This document shows positions 46,926 to 58,573 of a DNA stretch of 64,000 nt, in pieces. The translations under genes and the position numbers were made by a program. The stretch spans positions 248,001 to 312,000 of the forward strand of contig LNKV01000019.1 in the NCBI GenBank assembly GCA_001465935.1, in the 5' to 3' direction. The number at the start of each line of letters is the position of its first letter. Position 1 is the stretch's first letter. Under the pieces are notes generated by a model that was not told where the DNA came from, did no database searches, and saw only the letters and a list, made by a program, of their open reading frames with translations. Origin of the DNA: Clarireedia homoeocarpa. Its lineage: Eukaryota > Ascomycota > Leotiomycetes > Helotiales > Rutstroemiaceae.

Positions 46926-48917
46926 ATTGTTGGTTTTGTTGGTTGGGACTGAGGAGGGGAAATGAGTGGGAAGTGTGGAAAATGTGGAGAGAGGAAGAGG
47001 AGTTGCCATTCATTGCATTGTACGCGATATAGCAGTAGCATAATTTTGTTGTTGTTCGGGAGCAGATATTCTTGGGAGAGATGGGGAAAGAGGGAAGGGA
47101 ATGGGATGGACATGATTGCATGGGGGTTGGGAGGCGGCAGGAGGAGCACGGGAAGGGATGGGCACAGTATCTTATAGTACAGCACAGATCAAATCGGATT
47201 TTAGGTGAATGAGAGATTACAATTTTGAGAGAGAAAAACTACAGGTCTTGTTGTATCGTGTGAGGTCAATTTTAATCTGGCGGTGATTGGTTTGTCGGTA
47301 TAAGGGAGTGAGTGAGCAAGCAAGTCATCGACATTGTTCCTTGGTACGGTTTGGATCATGAATCGCAAAGCAGAGTTATTGAAGTTGCCACACAAATGCA
47401 TACGCATGTTCGATAGTCAAAGAGATAAGATGAACGGATTGATTCCAAAGTGAGAAAGAACTAACTTAACCCATTCCTCTTCTCCTCATCTCATCTCCCT
47501 ATGTATATCTCTTCTGTTTCCTCTCTCTCTCTCTCTCCCTTCCTCCTAATGTACACGTACTTGAGCACCTACTCACCTCACCGCTTAAATTACTGGATTG
47601 AGTACGTACTGTACTTACTGTACTCACCCAATAACCCGATTAATTCTAAGAGTTGTTTATTTATTTATTTATTTATATGTACATGCGCCCCCTTTTCCCA
47701 CTCGGCCCAACCGACTCACTAACCCAACCCCAACCCAACTAACTACCTTCACTTTGTTTGTTTGTTTGTTTGTTTTTGTTTCCAAACGATTATTATTGCA
47801 AACGACTCGTAATTACCGTAACTTACTCATAAGGGTTTCTCCCAAATATTGATACTCAAAATAGAAGAGCTAAATGGCAACCCCTAGCAGATCGAACGGT
47901 TTGCACTAACTATTCTATTCTGTTCCCAAAGTCGAATGTGCAGTTCACGGTATGGTATAACTAAGTATATATCCAATATTTGTATACTTGATTTTATTTT
48001 ATCGGCCGACGATCCTGGATGACTGCTAATTATTATTCCAGCTGTGACTTCGACTTGGATTGTATGCCCGTCCATCTATTCAAGTATCGATCATATGCAT
48101 ACATACGTATGTTTATGTATACATTGACCCAATCATTTCACCCATCCATCTAAATTTTTCACCCATCCTTCCATCCAGACAAGAACTCTACCTTGCAGCC
48201 CATCTTCCCTCTCCCTCTCCTGCTCACACACACACACACTCTCTCTCACTCCTACTCCATCCAAAACGCCAACCAAGATCATTATACTATTCAACCAATC
48301 ATCCAGCCCTCCATGCCTCCATGCAAGATAACGAGCGATTCAAATCCTAAGAAAAAACCGAACCACAAATATCCACCATTTTATATGCAAAAAGATCTAG
48401 CCTAGCCAACCGATCAACAACAGCCGCACTTGTTCCCTAAACCAGATCACAGAACTAACCCCTCCCTCACCCCACCTCGCCCCTTTCCAAAAGGATTCCA
48501 GAAACGCCTTGCTTGAAAATCAGAAATAAAATCAAAAAACCAAAATCGACAGGGAAAAAAGAGAGCCTGCAAAGGGAGAATAAGAGAACAGAAAAAGGAG
48601 GAAAAATACGAGGGTATAGGAGAATGTGATGCTAAACATATGTGTGATAAATTTGCTCGTTTGCAAGCATACAAGACGTGCGCGCGTAAGCTGGCCGAAT
48701 ACTCCATATGCGTGAAGCGTGCGTAGTAAAGGTATAGATAGATAGATATTAAAAAAAGGGTAAATCCGCAAACGCAAAAGAATAGAAAAATAATGATAAT
48801 GACGAGCAATATGTAAACTGTGATATGGATATTAAAAAAGTTTTGCTTTCATTAACTCGTATCCAAAAAGGTGGCCTTTCTTTCTCCATCCATACACTTC
48901 CCACCTCACTCGTAAGA
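46926..48917. other. 2-kb intergenic, microsatellite-rich
   Basis: No gene supported between convergent genes. Simple repeats: CT run near 47519-47537, TTTA run near 47655-47675, GTTT run near 47755-47776, and a CA then CT tract near 48226-48248. The small ORFs are compositionally biased. Confidence 0.55.
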
Positions 48918-50595
48918 TCACGACCTAGGACTATGACCCTCCTCCTCGGCCGTCGATCTCAGCGACATCGGACTCCCCGGATCGACGTGGATCGACGGCA
49001 GGGCACTGAGTCGCAAACTAGGAAGTTGCGGTATCCCGCCCACTCCACGTGTTGATCGTGTAGACGAACGTCGCTCGTCGCGGGGGAAAAGAGACGAGTT
49101 ACTATGGGTGCTGGTATGTCGTTCGGACATTAAGTCGTCTATATTTTGCGATTGAGGTCTTGATGCAGTGCCGCCGAGCGTAGGGCCCTCACCACGCGAT
49201 AATATCGGGCTGGTATAGTCGGGGGGAGGCTCGGCGTGATGTGGCTCTTCGGAGTGTGGTGTTTCGAGGGAGATATTTTCGTAGCCGGGTGGACTACTCA
49301 ATGGGATGTCGTCGTGGTCGATCATTTCCGGACTGCTTCCAGCTCTATCTTCTGTGTGGTTATGTGCGTCGTTGGCGCCAACGGAGTGACGGAGGGGACT
49401 CTCGGCTCTGGAATCTGTCCGGGGTCGGGTGAATCCAGGTGAAGGTAAATCGGAATTCACGGTGTCGATGCTTAGAACTGAACTGGCGCTCCGTTCTCTT
49501 CTGTGGTAGTGACTGCTGGCTGCCATACTTGCCGCATCTCCCAGAAGACCTTGTCGCTCGCTTTCATCACTATTCGCGCGAAGTCTTGTACCATCGTGTC
49601 TTGCAATACCAAGATCACCATAGGCAACCGAAGATACCGCACGTTGGCGCTCCTTCTTGATTCGTTCATGTTCCCGCCTAAGTTCTTCAACGGTTGGTCC
49701 TGTAGTCGTTGTTGGTCGGTTCTGAAGCTCTCTAAGAGCAACGGTATCCCCTCTTGCCCTTGCTTCCCTTCTTAACCTTCTTCTTTCTTCCCGTTCCTCA
49801 TTCTCCCGCCGTCTTGCAAGCCTGACTTGATATAGCGCTTCCATCTCTGCTTCTCTTTGGGCCTCTTCCTCGTCAATCGTTTCCGGAAATTCTAGAACTA
49901 CATCGATACCACCTCTTTCTCCTTCCCTACCCAATACTTGTTCATTTTGTCCAGGAGTCATGTTATAGGCCGGCAATGTCATCACCGAGCGTACCGAAGT
50001 AGTTCTGTCAACTCCCGTCGTCTCATTGTTGGCCTGTGCTTCGACCGCTGTTCGAGCCGCACTGTTGAAAGATGAAGGCGGTTGAGAGGATAGACCTCGA
50101 CTGGCACCGGCGGCTCCCGTGTACTCGAGCTGATCATTGTTCTCCGGCAGGCGATAACGATGAGCTTCCGGCTCCCACTTCTCCCAAGCCTTTTTCAGAA
50201 AAGTCGTAGGGATATATTTTGGATTCCTGTGCTTGATACGCGTTCGCCTAATTATGTACACAGCAAATAATAACGCTAGGAGTACGACGATGGAGGTTAT
50301 GACTGCCTGGAGTAGGGTGTTAGCATTGTTTCCATAGGCGAGCTTTGTAGCCGCCTGGAGGAGTACAAGCACTTACGATAACATAAGCTGGTTGGGTATC
50401 AGAACCCGATTGGGTTTCTGGCGTGGAATTTGGAGATTGTACCAGGGAATTTGTAGGCGTAGGGGTACTTGTGCTAGACTGCGAGGAGGAGGAGGAGGAG
50501 GAGGTTGTAGACTGAACCGGATCGCTGCTGGTTGACGGAGCTCCATTTGTTGGCGGGCCATCCTGCCGCTTCGACAGGCCGTGAACCTGATACAT
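48918..50595 (-). CDS. SKG6-like single-pass membrane protein
   Basis: Two exons, 50595-50377 and 50306-48918, give 1608 nt (535 aa). The 70-nt GT-AG intron lies inside the membrane helix (AYVI | AVITSIVVLLALLFAVYIIRR). A short Ser/Thr/Pro-rich ectodomain (about 65 residues, a run of serines encoded near 50490-50512) precedes the helix. A ~440-residue cytosolic part follows, beginning RRTRIKHRNPKYIP, with a coiled-coil-like Arg/Glu stretch (EAQREAEMEALYQVRLARR) and a Ser-rich tail. There is no obvious cleavable signal peptide before the stalk, so the helix may act as the signal anchor. This Ser-stalk, TM and basic juxtamembrane layout is shared by SKG6/AXL2-like fungal surface proteins. Role unknown. 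Confidence 0.75.
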
Positions 50596-52157
50596 CGTGG
50601 AGCAATGGTAGCTATGAACCTTGATAAACAGTGCTGGACGCAAGAGCGAGGCTATTCACAGAAAATTGGAAGCTCATTCCTAAGTTTTAGGCTGACATTT
50701 GTAAGTTTTTCGTAATAATTGGATGTTACGAGCAGAGGTCGGGCAAGAAGGCTGGAAATTCTGGGGTGCCGCGAGTGGTAATGGCAGTGTTGATCGCGCC
50801 CACAAAAGCGAATCCGGACGAGATGTCCGAGTCTGGGAAGTTGAATGGCCTCGTCCTTGGGATCAACTACTCGTAGGGTAGGAATGGGAACAAATCACAA
50901 TAAACAACTGCTGGTAACAATTGATTGAAGCGATATGTACAGTACACAGTACAGACAGAGGTAGGGTTGACTGTGAGCTTGGAAAGGGCACTCATGGAGT
51001 TCGTCTCGTCTGTCTCGCGGAGGTCAGGCATCGATTGATTCCATTGGACTTGGAATTCCGTTCACTCACTCGCCAGTCACCCACTCACCTACCCACTCAC
51101 CACTCACCCACCCACTCACCACTCACCCACTCGCCCACTCACCCACCTTCAAGCCCCCTTGTCGAACGCCACTGCGTATATTTATGGGTACGAAGGTACA
51201 AAGTACAAGTAGTTGCGTGTGAGTTGGTGAGGAGACTTGGCTGCACAATACCCTGTGCCTGCCTATGAATGCGATCTAGATGGCCAGGCGTTCTATGCTT
51301 CCACCACCTATCTATCTCAGACATTGTCATAACGGCAGTACGAGGAGAGTCGCGCATATGCATATGAGTACGAACTGGAATGATTGACGCTCCACCAAGG
51401 GGTCAGAATTCTCCACAGTCGTTCGTATCAATCTCACACAAATATTAAGGTTGTATTTGAGGATCGATGGCCGGAATCCAGAATCCATCTCTTCTCGCGC
51501 TGGAACAAGCATGCACCGTTGTACGAAGTACCGGTCCTGCACACTGCACAGTTGTGCCATACCCGGTAGAGTGGTTGTATATAATTGGGAAAACGAAACG
51601 CTGCGGCAAGAAATTGCTGACTCCCTATTGCTTCATGTTGTGTATGGAAGACTGTCTTGCCGATTGGAACGACCCCCAATTCCGAGCCTCTGGTCTCAAT
51701 ATTACAAACTGCTGGCTCCTCTAGTGGATCTGACGTGAATCCTGTAGGTCTCGATGATCCCATAGTCGCATGCAGGTAACTTATGCTACTTGTGCAAAAT
51801 CAATCAATGTCCATCATATTAATTGGGTGCGAGGATTTTTGGTATTTTCATTACATGGCTATCTATATATAACAAACCCTTTCATCTCTCTCATCTCTCT
51901 CATCTCTGGCGCACCCTGGCAGCCTTGTGCCCTACTACCAAGTATAATGACACACCATGTAGATCCGCCACGGATAGCGCAAACAGCCATGGCGAAAGGC
52001 CATCAATCCCTACGCCTCGCATTGGATTCGCCGGTTTCTTCAGTTATCTCGCTTTAAGGAGGTCGGAGTTAGAAGAAGGATAGCCCATTGCATATTCTAC
52101 AATTAGCAGTCCTCCCACCCAAGTGCGACAATTCTATGATACAAACATCCACCCCAA
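50596..52157. other. intergenic with CACTCACCCA repeats
   Basis: No gene supported over 1.56 kb. It contains the upstream region of the SKG6-like gene, a CACTCACC-type repeat cluster about 51060-51147, and CATCTCTCT units near 51881-51907. ORFs at 51434-51763 on both strands overlap and show no domain. Confidence 0.5.
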
Positions 52158-53063
52158 CTAATCCATCTTCCCGCCAGTCAACTCTTCTGCAATACGCTTC
52201 ATTCTTATTCCTGTAGTTACAGCAGGTCCTTTGTGGAATTCCATGCTGGTTCTCTCGGAATGATTGACCTTAGAAAGTAGATCCTGTACAGTTGGAGGCG
52301 CACCCCTCGCAGTCCAAATATCCTGCGCTCCGGGCTGGCCTGGGAACGGATCGGCTGTGAATATCTTCTCAATCTGTGCATCGAGCTGTTCCTCGGTAGT
52401 AATAAACGTCCTGGCATTCATATACAGTCTATGTAAGGCATCTCTTCTCCGAGCCTCCCGTTCTGCTTCCTTAGCTTGCACTCTCCTAGTTTTCTCTGCA
52501 ATTTCCATTTCTCTATTGGGATCCGGAAGAAATCCAGTTTGAAGCTTAGACATGGCTTCTGTAATGGTAGGATTCATCAATCGTTCATCTTCTCGCTGAG
52601 GGGCGTTTAATCTTGCTTCGTTCGCACGTCTCTTTGCTGCACTGCTATCTGCGATTGCTGCCTCTTGTCGCACCTTTCTCTTATGGAGCTCAACCAAAGC
52701 TTCCTTGAGACTTTCTCTCCGTGATGCAGCCATACGCCTTTTCCATGCAACATAATCGTTTGGTGGGGTGGATTTATGTGAAGGTGGGCGGGCCACAGCA
52801 GACAAATACTCCTCGGAAGTCTTGTCAGGACCACGATTAGGGAACAGATTCCGAGGCGGTGGTAAAGTGCCTTTAATGTCTTGTTTTGTTTTTGCGTTCG
52901 CCTGACGGATAGTAGGAATCTCAATGAACTTGGGACTTTCCGGACCGATCGCGTTTCGTGAAGTGGTAGTTGAAAAGTTTCGGATCGATAACGAGGAATA
53001 TTGGCATGACCTGCATCTAGTGACTAGGCTCAAAGAACTCTTGGGCATTGGTGCGGCCATCAT
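52158..53063 (-). CDS. mitochondrial small-subunit ribosomal protein mS26 (Pet123 family)
   Basis: Single-exon 301-aa protein resembling the mS26/Pet123 family of the mitochondrial small ribosomal subunit. The N-terminus (residues 1 to about 36) is a typical presequence: basic, Ser-rich, without acids, ending in FSTTTSRNAIGP. The mature part is highly basic and helical, with YVAWKRRMAASRRESLKEAL and the long Arg/Glu helix AEKTRRVQAKEAEREARRRD. The C-terminus has ERTSMEFHKGPAVTTGIRMKRIAEELTG. The first of two adjacent ATGs (53063) is used. It is head-to-head with NOG2, 236 bp apart. I judge the family from overall pattern and size rather than an invariant catalytic motif. Confidence 0.78.
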   Translation of the reverse strand: MMAAPMPKSSLSLVTRCRSCQYSSLSIRNFSTTTSRNAIGPESPKFIEIPTIRQANAKTKQDIKGTLPPPRNLFPNRGPDKTSEEYLSAVARPPSHKSTPPNDYVAWKRRMAASRRESLKEALVELHKRKVRQEAAIADSSAAKRRANEARLNAPQREDERLMNPTITEAMSKLQTGFLPDPNREMEIAEKTRRVQAKEAEREARRRDALHRLYMNARTFITTEEQLDAQIEKIFTADPFPGQPGAQDIWTARGAPPTVQDLLSKVNHSERTSMEFHKGPAVTTGIRMKRIAEELTGGKMD

Positions 53064-53299
53064 GACGACGTCTGCGACGGCTAGACTCCTGCTCGAATGT
53101 GTGTCCTGGTGAACAGGTAAAATATTTTGGTTAGTCGCGGCGGGTTGGATCTAGTGCGTCTAGCCACACGCTAATCCCGCATGCTTCAGCCACATCCCGA
53201 AATCTCTAAAATATTTTTTCCCTTGGAGCTCACTTTTTCTTTTTAACTTCTTTTTTCCAAACCACAATTCTCACAGCGCACAGCGCAAAAGATACCAAA
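53064..53299. promoter_or_regulatory. compact bidirectional promoter, mS26 / NOG2
   Basis: Only 236 bp separate the ATGs of two divergent ribosome-related genes, so their promoters must be shared or overlapping. An A/T tract (AAAATATTTTTTCCC) lies near 53208-53222 and CACAGCGCACAGCGCA repeats at about 53273-53288. No known element is claimed. Confidence 0.5.
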
Positions 53300-55582
53300 A
53301 TGGGTACCGGTAAGAAGGAAGCTGCGAGGAAAGTTAGACAGGGGAAGGTTGGAGATGGCATGGCCAATGTCAAGGTCAAGGGCGAGAACTTCTATCGGTA
53401 TGGTTATCTATTTACCTTATCGACGAGCAGTAACTGATTGATTCTTAGCTCTGCGAAGAAGGTCAAGACCTTGAACATGTATAAAGATGGCAAAGCACAA
53501 CACAATGCTGCCGGAAAGGTCACTAAAGCTGCATCTTTCCAGAGCAGAGAGAAGCCTGTCGCACGAATCGAGCCCAACAGGAAATGGTTTACCAATTCGA
53601 GAGTAATTGGCCAAGACGCATTGAACTCTTTCAGAGAGGCAATGGCTGAACGCGCGAATGATCCATACTCTGTTCTATTGAAAACTAATAAACTACCAAT
53701 GAGTCTCATTCGAGATGGTCAGGGCAAGAACGGTCTCAAGGAACATCAAGCTAAGATGACTGTCGAAGCATCTCCATTCAGTGATGTGTTTGGCCCTAAG
53801 GCACAGCGCAAGAGAGTAAAGCTGGGCGTTGGGTCGCTGGAAGATCTGGCTGAGGATAGTGTCAAGAGCCATGATACATATCTGGATCGTCTGGAACAAG
53901 CGAAACTTCTAAGTGGAACATCCGGTGATGCGGAGACAGTGGGTGAAGCTGCTGCACCCGACGATGGTCAAATAACCAGTGCGCGAGAGGCGATCTTTAG
54001 CAAAGGTCAAAGCAAACGTATCTGGAATGAACTCTACAAAGTCATCGATTCGTCGGATGTGGTTATACATGTTCTGGATGCCAGAGATCCCTTAGGAACA
54101 CGATGTCGAAGTGTGGAGAAATATATCAATGAGGAAGCCCCGCACAAACATCTCATATTCGTGCTCAACAAGTGCGACCTAGTACCAACAGGAGTGGCCG
54201 TAAGTCGAAAACTAGTTCTTTTCCCCTACATCCCTCAGTTCCATCGTTAAGTCAAGGCTCCTTCTGCATTATGTGCTCCTCACAATGGAAGGCCGTCTGT
54301 TACAACTTTGGTAGATTGACCTCGATCTCGCCGCTCTTGATCTTCGGATGTTGAGTAGGCAGCTCACCGTCTTGGGGAGTCTGTCGCAAAGAGATCGGGC
54401 ATGTTTCGTTTGAGTTGAAAGCCACTTCCTCTCTTGCTAGTGGCTCGTGGTGGTTTTCTTAGTAATGATTCATACATTTCATATTCTGTAATATAAATTT
54501 TCACAATTCATTACAATTGCTAATTATATTGCAGGCTTCTTGGGTTCGAGCTCTATCTAAAGACTATCCAACTCTTGCTTTCCACGCATCAATCACAAAC
54601 TCCTTTGGCAAGGGTTCCCTAATTCAACTCCTACGCCAGTTCTCATCACTCCACGCCGATCGCAAACAAATATCCGTTGGCTTCATCGGTTATCCAAACA
54701 CTGGAAAATCTTCAATTATTAATACATTACGAAAAAAGAAAGTCTGCACGGTTGCCCCTATTCCTGGAGAAACCAAAGTCTGGCAATACATCACACTCAT
54801 GAAACGCATCTATCTCATTGATTGTCCGGGTGTAGTTCCTCCGAGTACAACAGATACCCCGCAAGATATCTTACTACGAGGTGTAGTACGGGTTGAGAAC
54901 GTTGAGCATCCAGAACAATACATTCCAGCTGTATTGGCAAAAACCAAACCTCAACACATTGAGAGAACATATTCACTGAAGGGCTACAAGAATCATATCG
55001 AATTCTTAGAGTTACTTGCAAGAAAAGCCGGTAGACTCTTACACGGTGGTGAGCCTGATGTTGATGGAGTTGCTAAGATGGTTCTCAATGATTTCTTAAG
55101 AGGCAAAATCCCGTGGTTCACCCCGCCTCCTCTACTAGAAGGAGCTGAAGAGTCTGGTATCCAAGGACGAGAAGGTAGACTTGGTGAGATGCCAAGAAAG
55201 AGGAAGAGAGAAGATGGTGAATCAGTAGCTGACGCATCAATTGCTGACATCGCTTCGACTGCTGCCGATGAGGACGAAGATTCGTAAGTTCTCATATTTA
55301 TCATAACTTTCATCGATTCATGGCTAATATATCTATAGGTTCGAAGGCTTTGATAGTGATGATGACGGTGTTGCACTAAATGATGTTGCTGACGACGTCG
55401 ATAAAGCTTTTGGACTCGAATCAGATGAAAGTGATACTGCTGAAAACGATGATGAGGATGAGGATGAAGCAAAGGAGGACAGCCACGACGCTGCTGAAGA
55501 GCAAGACCAAGAAGAGCTCGAAGATGAATCGAGTAGCTCGAGGCGGAAACAGCAGACGAAGAAGAAACGTCAGAAGACTTAA
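53300..55582 (+). CDS. NOG2: nucleolar GTPase Nog2/Nug2 (60S ribosome assembly)
   Basis: Circularly permuted GTPase that acts on nuclear pre-60S particles before export. Four exons: 53300-53397, 53449-54199, 54535-55283 and 55339-55582, total 1842 nt (613 aa). The introns are 51, 335 and 55 nt. The N-terminal NGP1NT domain (residues 1 to about 160) begins MGTGKKEAARKVRQGK. GTPase motifs come in permuted order: G4 NKCDL near residue 272, G1 GYPNTGKSS near 335, then G3 DCPG (RIYLIDCPGVVPP). The C-terminus is acidic then Lys/Arg-rich (KQQTKKKRQK), suiting a nucleolar protein. Intron 2 is far longer than its neighbours and contains a snoRNA-like structure, as the yeast NOG2 intron does. Confidence 0.96.
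54238..54479 (+). ncRNA. H/ACA snoRNA, snR191-like, inside NOG2 intron 2
   Basis: Predicted pseudouridylation guide. In yeast the NOG2 intron hosts snR191, which guides Psi2258 and Psi2260 in helix 69 of 25S rRNA. First pocket: AGTCA (54250-54254) and GTTAC (54299-54303) pair with UGACU and GUAAC around the first target U. Exactly 14 nt from 54299 lead to an H-box-like AGATTG (54313-54318). Second pocket: GGGAGT (54375-54380) and TAGT (54460-54463) pair with ACUCUC and ACUA around the second target U. Again 14 nt lead to ACA at 54474-54476, three bases before the predicted 3' end. Supporting stems are CCTTC/GAAGG in hairpin 1 and AGCCACT/AGTGGCT (54419-54425 and 54438-54444) in hairpin 2. The H box departs from ANANNA at its last base. 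The 5' end is approximate. The rRNA target was recalled, not aligned. Confidence 0.78.
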
Positions 55583-57514
55583 CAACATCATATCATGTAG
55601 CAATGACCATCAAAATTTAAGATACCCAATTTCGCTATTGCAAGTTTACAAATCCATGTCTTTCAGTTTGTGTTGTAACATTCTTTATCGTTCTGTGGCC
55701 GCAGTATTAGATATCACCTTTCCCAAACTTTCCTCCGCTTGATATCTGTGGATTTTCGTGTGATATTTATTTAATTACTTGCCTGCCAATGTTTCCTTTC
55801 CTAATCCTCCCAACCCATCTTTCGCAAGTGCGAGGCTGCAAAGAATATCCCGATGTATACATCACAAGTCGTGTGTAGCTCAGACCCCTGACATTGTGTA
55901 TCCTGAGGGGTTCATCGGAGCGATCCATCCGCATAAAGTTTTCTGACGATATCCTCCCCTCCGTTCCATGGAACGACACCTTAATTAGCCAATTTCACCA
56001 ATGAAGTCACCCTACCTTAGCTTTGCTCGGAAGCAGAACAACAGCAGCAGATAGTTATGGCATCCCGAAGTCGTGGTACATTACAACTGCAATATTGGGC
56101 GATGGAAGGAAAGCCTTTGGGAGGTAAAGCGCGTGTGGCTGGGTTGTTGGGTAAAAATGAATACTTTAGATGTCCCTTGTGGTACGTTACGGATTTCGGC
56201 GAGTTTGTTTGCTTTGCTCGCCTGCACGATTTTGGGATCTACAGTTTTCACGGCTTTCTGTAACTTAATGTCGGAAATGTCACCCCCCTCGCATCCTCCA
56301 TGTTTGCCCCCGGCGTGCCTGCACTAGTGTGCGGCTCAATACGAGAGAATACATATATATATATATATATCCCAATAGCACATATAGCAAGAGATCTACT
56401 ATCCAGGTATCCAGAGACGTCATTGCGTTACAGCGTACAGTAAGTAGAAGTCTGAAGTAGAGTCGGTCGAGCCTAAGCCACATCAGATAAATAGATCAGG
56501 GTGCCTTCCTTCCTTCCTACCACCAAACTCCCCCTTTACTTCCTCTAGCAGACATCCACAACTATCAACCAGTCGATCCGAATCGCAAGCTCCATCCATC
56601 CATCCAAACGACTCCCTCCTTCCCCCTTTCTATTTCGAACCACCTGACTCCACTCCACTCCACTCCACTGCGCTGCGTATCTCCCCCCCCTCCTTCCGCT
56701 TCTTGACACCAGTTAATTTTTGTTTTTGTTTTTGTTTTTCGCGTCCGCCTATATCACATCATATCACATCACATCACATCAGGAGATTTACATACGGCAT
56801 ACGAAAGTCGACTGGCTAACCAGCTACATACATACAATGCAGGGGGTGGGTGCATTGGCAGGGTTCGATTGAATGGGGGAATGTATAGTATAGTATAGTA
56901 TAGTATAGTATAGTATGGTATGGTATAGAGTCACCGGGTGTATGTGTGTGTATATACATACATATACGCACGCATATATATTGATTGAGATTGAAATAGA
57001 GAGAAGATAGAGGGATAGAGGAGGGGAGGGGATGGGAGGGGAGGTTGGAGATTGAGTTGTGGAGGGAGGGAGGACTTCCTAATTATAGTTAGCTATCGCT
57101 TTTTGGTTTCGGTTTCGGTGTCGCAGTTATTAATGGTGTCGATGTTGATGTTGGTGTCAAGGCAATAGACATATATATATATATATACGTGATAAATAAG
57201 TTAGGAACAGAACGATTTTAACCAGGCAGATGTGATGTGAACGTTGAATGAATGTAAAGAGGGTATCATTCATTTCATCTATCTATGTATCCCGCACGAA
57301 GCAAGCAAGATCATCGTGAATAACCAGTTCTTTCTTTCCTTTTTCCAATCCCATCCATCCATCGAATTACACACATGTGAACGAAAAAAAAAAAAAAAAA
57401 AAAACCTGAACGCCAGACGCTAAATGCCACAGTATATCTTTCATAAAGCCCATCTATCTATCCTCCTCCCCCATGTTCCTTCCCGCTCATGACCACTCAC
57501 TGCGACAATCATCC
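55583..57514. other. 1.9-kb intergenic, microsatellite-rich
   Basis: No gene supported. It contains 3' flanks of two convergent genes, a TA run near 56353-56370, ACTCC units near 56651-56668, TTTTTG units near 56718-56740, CACAT units near 56755-56780, TATAG units at about 56884-56929, a second TA run near 57170-57186 and the A21 run at 57384-57404. Confidence 0.55.
57384..57404. repeat. A21 homopolymer
   Basis: Twenty-one consecutive A on the plus strand, about 110 bp beyond the stop codon of the SUR7 gene (which is on the other strand). It is not a poly(A)-tailed insertion as far as can be seen. Confidence 0.95.
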
Positions 57515-58573
57515 TTAAATAGCAGCGTGTGCGTACGGCTCATACGCGCCCGTCTTCACGGGCTGGTTGCGTTGAGGATTGTAGATGCCATGTTGCTGGC
57601 CATGATACGAACCATCATTCATATGCACCGGGTCCTGCACCTTGTGATACGCGCCCGTCTGGTGAAGCAACTTCTCACTGTCGGAATTTCTGTTCTTGCG
57701 GGAGCTCTTGTGGTGATCGGCCGCACAACAGCAGATAGTAAGGACCCAGAAGAAGCCCGACGCGATGCTAAAGGCCGCAGCGAGCCATGTGACGGCGAGG
57801 AAATGCGTGTTCATGGATGCTTCTACGCCGTAGGCTTTGGCGGTTGATTTGATGGCGCCAACGGTAACAGAGGAGAGAACGGTGGCCAGGATGGATGCGA
57901 CGATCACAGCGGTGGTGCTGAAGCCGGAGATGATCCAGGTTAGGCATGAGCCGGCGCGGGAGCAGATGGCGAAGATGCCTAGGACGAGCTCGGCGAAGGT
58001 GGCGCAGATAGCGATGATGTAAACTACTTGAGTCCATTTGGAAACCACGGTGAAAGTTTTCAACGAGGACTTGACTTCCTTGGGAAGAGTGGTGTTGACG
58101 CCGACGGCTGAGGCAGTCGAGGTGAGCGAGTCGAGAGTAGTGGTGTTGAGAGTCGTAGCAGCCCAGTTGAACTTGGCCTTTGTGCAAGTAGTGTTCTTGC
58201 CCGTGGTGGCACAATATCCCCAAAGCGACACTTTATACGAGTCTGCAAGACCGAGTTCGGCAGCCGTGATGTTGGATGCGCCATTGGTACCAAGAGCTGA
58301 AGCAATGGCAGATGAAGCAGATGCCTCAGCAGATGATGTAACGGTCGATGGATTCAGAGCCGCGACGGTGAGATCTGTGATGCCTTTCTTGCGGAGGCCG
58401 TTTTCGAGATTGATAATCGATGAGGTCGAGATGGAGAGGTTGGTTGTGTTGACTTGGAAGAGATCGAGAGATTTGTCTGTGACGCCAGCGAGTGCTGCGA
58501 TCAGGAGAGCGATCAAACTTGCGAGAGTCAAGCCAAATGGCACGCTCACGCAGAGGAATCTACCAGCACCCAT
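57515..58573 (-). CDS. SUR7/PalI-family membrane protein
   Basis: Single-exon 352-aa protein with four membrane helices, of the SUR7/PalI (claudin-like) family found in eisosome/MCC patches and pH-sensing complexes. Helix 1 (VSVPFGLTLASLIALLIAALAG) is followed by a long extracellular loop with several N-x-S/T sites. The loop carries the family signature SLWGYCATTG...C, where a Trp and paired cysteines form the claudin-like motif. Helices 2-4 follow (VVYIIAICATFAELVLGIFAI; WIISGFSTTAVIVASILATV; FLAVTWLAAAFSIASGFFWVL), then a hydrophilic cytosolic tail (HHKSSRKNRNSD... ending PYAHAAI). Which family member (Sur7, Fmp45, PalI) cannot be decided. Antisense ORFs here are shadows. Confidence 0.87.
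   Translation of the reverse strand: MGAGRFLCVSVPFGLTLASLIALLIAALAGVTDKSLDLFQVNTTNLSISTSSIINLENGLRKKGITDLTVAALNPSTVTSSAEASASSAIASALGTNGASNITAAELGLADSYKVSLWGYCATTGKNTTCTKAKFNWAATTLNTTTLDSLTSTASAVGVNTTLPKEVKSSLKTFTVVSKWTQVVYIIAICATFAELVLGIFAICSRAGSCLTWIISGFSTTAVIVASILATVLSSVTVGAIKSTAKAYGVEASMNTHFLAVTWLAAAFSIASGFFWVLTICCCAADHHKSSRKNRNSDSEKLLHQTGAYHKVQDPVHMNDGSYHGQQHGIYNPQRNQPVKTGAYEPYAHAAI

Noticed and set aside
46437..47009. 190-aa Leu/Asn/Trp-rich ORF on the minus strand
   Set aside because: Complement of the VVEEP repeat; composition artefact.
56858..56890. tRNA-like GGGTTCGATT (B-box resemblance)
   Set aside because: No A box, no cloverleaf-forming arms around it.
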